In this document: positions 15,184 through 17,457 of the stretch, one piece after another
Numbering within the stretch: position 1 is the first letter of the stretch
Layout of the letters: each line of letters begins with the position of its first letter
NCBI GenBank assembly: GCA_007570945.1
Contig: RKSH01000205.1
Location: 1 to 17,457, forward strand
DNA: 17,457 nucleotides
Origin: Gammaproteobacteria bacterium
Lineage (GTDB): Bacteria; Pseudomonadota; Gammaproteobacteria; Arenicellales; Spongiicolonaceae
Reading direction: 5' to 3'
The notes under the pieces: generated by a model
The model's input: only the letters and a program-made list of their open reading frames with translations
The model's database searches: none
Told to the model about the DNA's origin: nothing
Program-made: the position numbers and the translations under genes

Positions 15184-15990
15184 ATGTGCATTCTGCTTTT
15201 TGCGCTTCACCGTCACCCTGATTTTCCGCTCATCCTTGCCGCCAACCGCGATGAGTTTCACCACCGGCCGGCGGCGCGGGCGCGGTTCTGGGGCGAGCAT
15301 CCGCATCTTCTGGCCGGCCGCGACTTGCGCGCCGGGGGAACGTGGCTCGGCGTCACCCGCGGCGGGCGTTTTGCGGCGGTGACCAACTACCGCGCCGCCG
15401 GCGCCGGCGGCGATACAACCGACGCCGCATTGTCGCGCGGATTTTTAGTGCGCGACTTTCTTGCGCGCAACATCGGCGCCGCGGATTTCATTGCAAACTT
15501 GCACCCGCGGCGGCACAACTACGCCGGCTTTAGTTTCATCGCCGGTGAGGCCGCGGCGGTGTTTTTTTATTCCAACCGCGGCGGTGAGGGTGAAGCCCGG
15601 CCACTGCCGCCCGGCGTGCACGGTTTGTGCAACCATCTGCTGAACACGCCGTGGCCGAAAGTGAAAAGGGGCGTCGCGCAACTCACCGCCCTGATTCAAA
15701 ACCCGCGCCCGCAACCCGGGGATTTGTTCACCCTGTTGCGCGATGCGACGCCGGCGCCCGACTCCGACTTGCCGGACACCGGCCTCGGCGCAACCTTGGA
15801 GCGCGCGCTGTCCGCCATCCGCACGCCCACGGTCCATATCCGCGGCGCCGAGTATGGCACCGTCAACTCCAGCGTCCTGCTTTTGCACAAAAGCGGCCTG
15901 GTGCAGTTCCACGAGCGCGGCTGGGACACCAAAGGTGACGGTACCGGCGACCGCGTCTACAGTTTCACCGTTGAGCCCGGCGCTTCCTGA
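15184..15990 (+). CDS. NRDE family protein (TANGO2-like, Ntn-hydrolase-type fold)
   Basis: The product (268 residues) begins MCILLFA and carries the eponymous NRDE motif (21-24, in LAANRDEFHHRPA), GRDLRAGGTWLGVTRGG (45-61), VTNYR (66-70), GLCNHLLNTPWPKV (147-160) and YGTVNSSVLLL (224-234). These are the conserved blocks of the NRDE/TANGO2 family. The Cys directly after Met is typical and could be an N-terminal nucleophile after Met removal, although a hydrolase activity has not been shown for the family; links to heme trafficking have been proposed for TANGO2. The frame is open much further upstream, but ATG 15184 is fixed by the MC start. It is divergent from rlmE and lies 15 nt before the MFS gene, so the two are probably cotranscribed. 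Confidence 0.93.
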   Translation: MCILLFALHRHPDFPLILAANRDEFHHRPAARARFWGEHPHLLAGRDLRAGGTWLGVTRGGRFAAVTNYRAAGAGGDTTDAALSRGFLVRDFLARNIGAADFIANLHPRRHNYAGFSFIAGEAAAVFFYSNRGGEGEARPLPPGVHGLCNHLLNTPWPKVKRGVAQLTALIQNPRPQPGDLFTLLRDATPAPDSDLPDTGLGATLERALSAIRTPTVHIRGAEYGTVNSSVLLLHKSGLVQFHERGWDTKGDGTGDRVYSFTVEPGAS

Positions 15991-16005
15991 GTCGCAGCCG
16001 CCATC

Positions 16006-17325
16006 ATGACATCCGCACCCGCCATTTCCGGACTGCGCACCGCCGCGGTGCGGGTGATTGTGCCGTTTGCCCTCGGCTATTTTCTATCCTACCTGTTCCG
16101 CGCGGTGAACGCGGTCATTGCGCCCGACCTAATCCGCGAGTTGCATCTGGACGCCAACACTCTGGGCCTCCTGACCAGCGTTTACTTCCTCACCTTCGCC
16201 GCTTTCCAACTGCCCCTCGGCGTCCTGCTGGACCGCTACGGCGCGCGCCGCACCGAGTGCACCCTGCTGCTCATCGCCGCCCTGGGCGCGGTCATTTTTG
16301 CGGTGGCCGATGGCGTCGCCGGCCTCATCGCCGGGCGCGCGCTCATCGGACTCGGCGTGTCGGCGTGCCTAATGGCGGCGTTCAAGGCCTTCACCCAGTG
16401 GTTCCCGGCCGAGCGGTTGCCGCTGGTCAACAGCATCCAAATGACCGCCGGCGGCCTCGGCGCGCTGAGCGCCACCAAGCCGGTGGAGTGGCTGCTGCAC
16501 CTGTCGGACTGGCGCACGGTGTTCTGGGCGCTGGCCGCGCTCAGCGTCGCCGCCGCGCTGATTTTATGGTGGGGCGCGCCGGAAAAAACGTCACCGGACA
16601 AAACCACTTTGGCCGCACAGTGGAAAGGCGTGCGGGTGGTTTTTCACAGCAAAAAATTCCGCGCCATTGCGCCATGGGCCACCACATCGCAGACCACCTT
16701 CATCGCCTTGCAAAGTTTATGGTGCGGCCCGTGGCTGGCCGATGTGGCCGGCCTGCCGCGCGACGGCGTGGCGCTGTATTTGGCGCTGACCGCGCTGTTC
16801 ATGATCGGCGGCTTCCTGTCCCTCGGCGCCATGGCCGACCGGCTGAGCCGCGGCGGCGGCATCAACACCATGCACGTCGCCGCCGCCAGCATGATTGTGT
16901 TCATGTTCGCCCAGGCCGCCCTGCTCCACCCGGCCGCCGGCCGCGCGCCGTGGCTGTGGCTGGCATTCGGTTTTTTCGGCACCTCCGGCATCCTCACCTA
17001 CGCCGTCCTGTCGCAGCGCTTCCCCAAAAAACTCGCCGGCCGCGCCAACACCGCGCTCAACTTGCTGGTGTTCTGGGCCGCATTTTTCATTCAGTGGGGC
17101 GTCGGCGCGGTGATTGATTTATGGTCCGAGGAATCGGCGCGCAACTTCAACCCCGACGGCTACCGCGCCGCCTTCGCCATTCTGCTCGCGGTGCAAATCG
17201 CCACTTGCATCTGGTTTTTCGCCCACCGCGGCGCCAAAGCCGGGGCGGCACAGCGAAAACGGCGGCGCGGGAACGGTGGCCGCGACGTTGAAAATGACGG
17301 TGCTCGCCGCAGAATCACCAAGTAA
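16006..17325 (+). CDS. MFS transporter, substrate unknown
   Basis: This 439-residue protein has about 12 hydrophobic helices in two halves and belongs to the major facilitator superfamily. The N-terminal half shows RAVNAVIAPDL (32-42) and the loop 2-3 signature LLDRYGARR (74-82). The sugar/organic-anion porter-like GRALIGLGVSA lies near 110-120. A short cytoplasmic loop (about 190-210, EKTSPDKT) separates the halves. The last 30 residues are basic and soluble. ATG 16006 is 15 nt after the NRDE-family stop and gives a normal N-terminus, with no strong Shine-Dalgarno. The substrate cannot be told from the sequence, and no nearby metabolic genes on this strand give a clue. Confidence 0.92.
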   Translation: MTSAPAISGLRTAAVRVIVPFALGYFLSYLFRAVNAVIAPDLIRELHLDANTLGLLTSVYFLTFAAFQLPLGVLLDRYGARRTECTLLLIAALGAVIFAVADGVAGLIAGRALIGLGVSACLMAAFKAFTQWFPAERLPLVNSIQMTAGGLGALSATKPVEWLLHLSDWRTVFWALAALSVAAALILWWGAPEKTSPDKTTLAAQWKGVRVVFHSKKFRAIAPWATTSQTTFIALQSLWCGPWLADVAGLPRDGVALYLALTALFMIGGFLSLGAMADRLSRGGGINTMHVAAASMIVFMFAQAALLHPAAGRAPWLWLAFGFFGTSGILTYAVLSQRFPKKLAGRANTALNLLVFWAAFFIQWGVGAVIDLWSEESARNFNPDGYRAAFAILLAVQIATCIWFFAHRGAKAGAAQRKRRRGNGGRDVENDGARRRITK

Positions 17326-17407
17326 AAAGCGTTTCACAAAACCCTCAGCCCAATGCGTCGCCGCCGGCGAAGCATTGCTGCGACAGCCGGGTCAGCGGCA
17401 AGCGGAA

Positions 17408-17457
17408 TCACCCCAAGAGTTCATCAATGCGGCGGACATCATCATGGATGCGCTCAG
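17408..17457 (-). CDS. Possible C-terminal end of a minus-strand gene cut by the window edge
   Basis: Between the MFS stop and the right edge (132 nt) no clear gene or terminator is seen. One minus-strand frame ends ERIHDDVRRIDELLG and a TGA at 17408-17410. This charged, helix-like string looks like a natural protein C-terminus, more so than the other frames. With only 15 codons no family can be assigned and it may be chance. Confidence 0.3.
   Translation of the reverse strand, partial: ERIHDDVRRIDELLG

Noticed and set aside
15025..15306. N-terminal extension of rlmE to ATG 15306
   Set aside because: The extra 94 residues have no family similarity, would overlap the NRDE-family gene and its promoter, and ATG 15024 already gives the normal length.
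17353..17457. Plus-strand open frame from ATG 17353 to the right edge
   Set aside because: Its composition (MRRRRRSIA, then His/Gly-rich) looks like noise, there is no ribosome site, and the minus-strand C-terminus reading is at least as likely.

Overview
The window is gene-dense, GC-rich proteobacterial DNA with no mobile element, CRISPR array or rRNA. The right-hand half carries the order rlmE-ftsH-folP-glmM-tpiA-secG-tRNA-Leu, all on the minus strand. This is the classic housekeeping block of Gamma- and Betaproteobacteria. A DUF2818-type gene follows the tRNA, where many of these bacteria have the nuo (complex I) operon and then DUF2818. I therefore infer an uncultured-type gamma- or betaproteobacterium; species and habitat cannot be read from the sequence.

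Left part (1-7696, minus strand): a tightly packed operon begins at 7696 and runs leftward. It encodes a corrinoid (B12-binding) protein, a DUF1638 protein, a small 'virulence factor' family protein, a methylenetetrahydrofolate reductase (MetF-like), a methyltetrahydrofolate:corrinoid methyltransferase, a small membrane protein, a GFA-family zinc protein and a ferredoxin/ASKHA reductive activator of corrinoid proteins. dnaX follows it and is cut by the left edge. Most junctions overlap (GTGA, ATGA, TGATG) or are 1-3 nt apart. folD is divergent from the operon across a 72-nt gap, and the two -10 elements overlap.

Read together, these genes form a C1 module. A methyl group from an unknown donor would pass to Co(I)-corrinoid, then to THF as methyl-THF, be oxidised by MetF to methylene-THF, and by FolD to 10-formyl-THF. 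The activator would rescue oxidised cobalamin. The donor-specific methyltransferase (MttB/MtgB type) that normally completes such a system is not in the window. DUF1638 and the 'virulence factor' protein have no established role, and they are the most interesting unknowns here. From memory, similar gene sets occur in Alphaproteobacteria, so horizontal transfer into a gamma/beta-type genome is plausible but untested.

Centre (7769-9400): folD (plus) converges with the DUF2818 gene (minus). tRNA-Leu(GAG) sits only 12 nt from DUF2818 and 8 nt from secG.

Right part (9068-15024, minus): rlmE, ftsH (with its own strong sigma70-like promoter), folP, glmM, tpiA and secG cover rRNA methylation, membrane proteolysis, folate synthesis, amino-sugar synthesis, glycolysis and secretion. 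On the plus strand, an NRDE/TANGO2-family gene (possibly leaderless) and an MFS transporter run away from rlmE. The last 132 nt hold no clear gene, except perhaps the last few codons of a minus-strand CDS.
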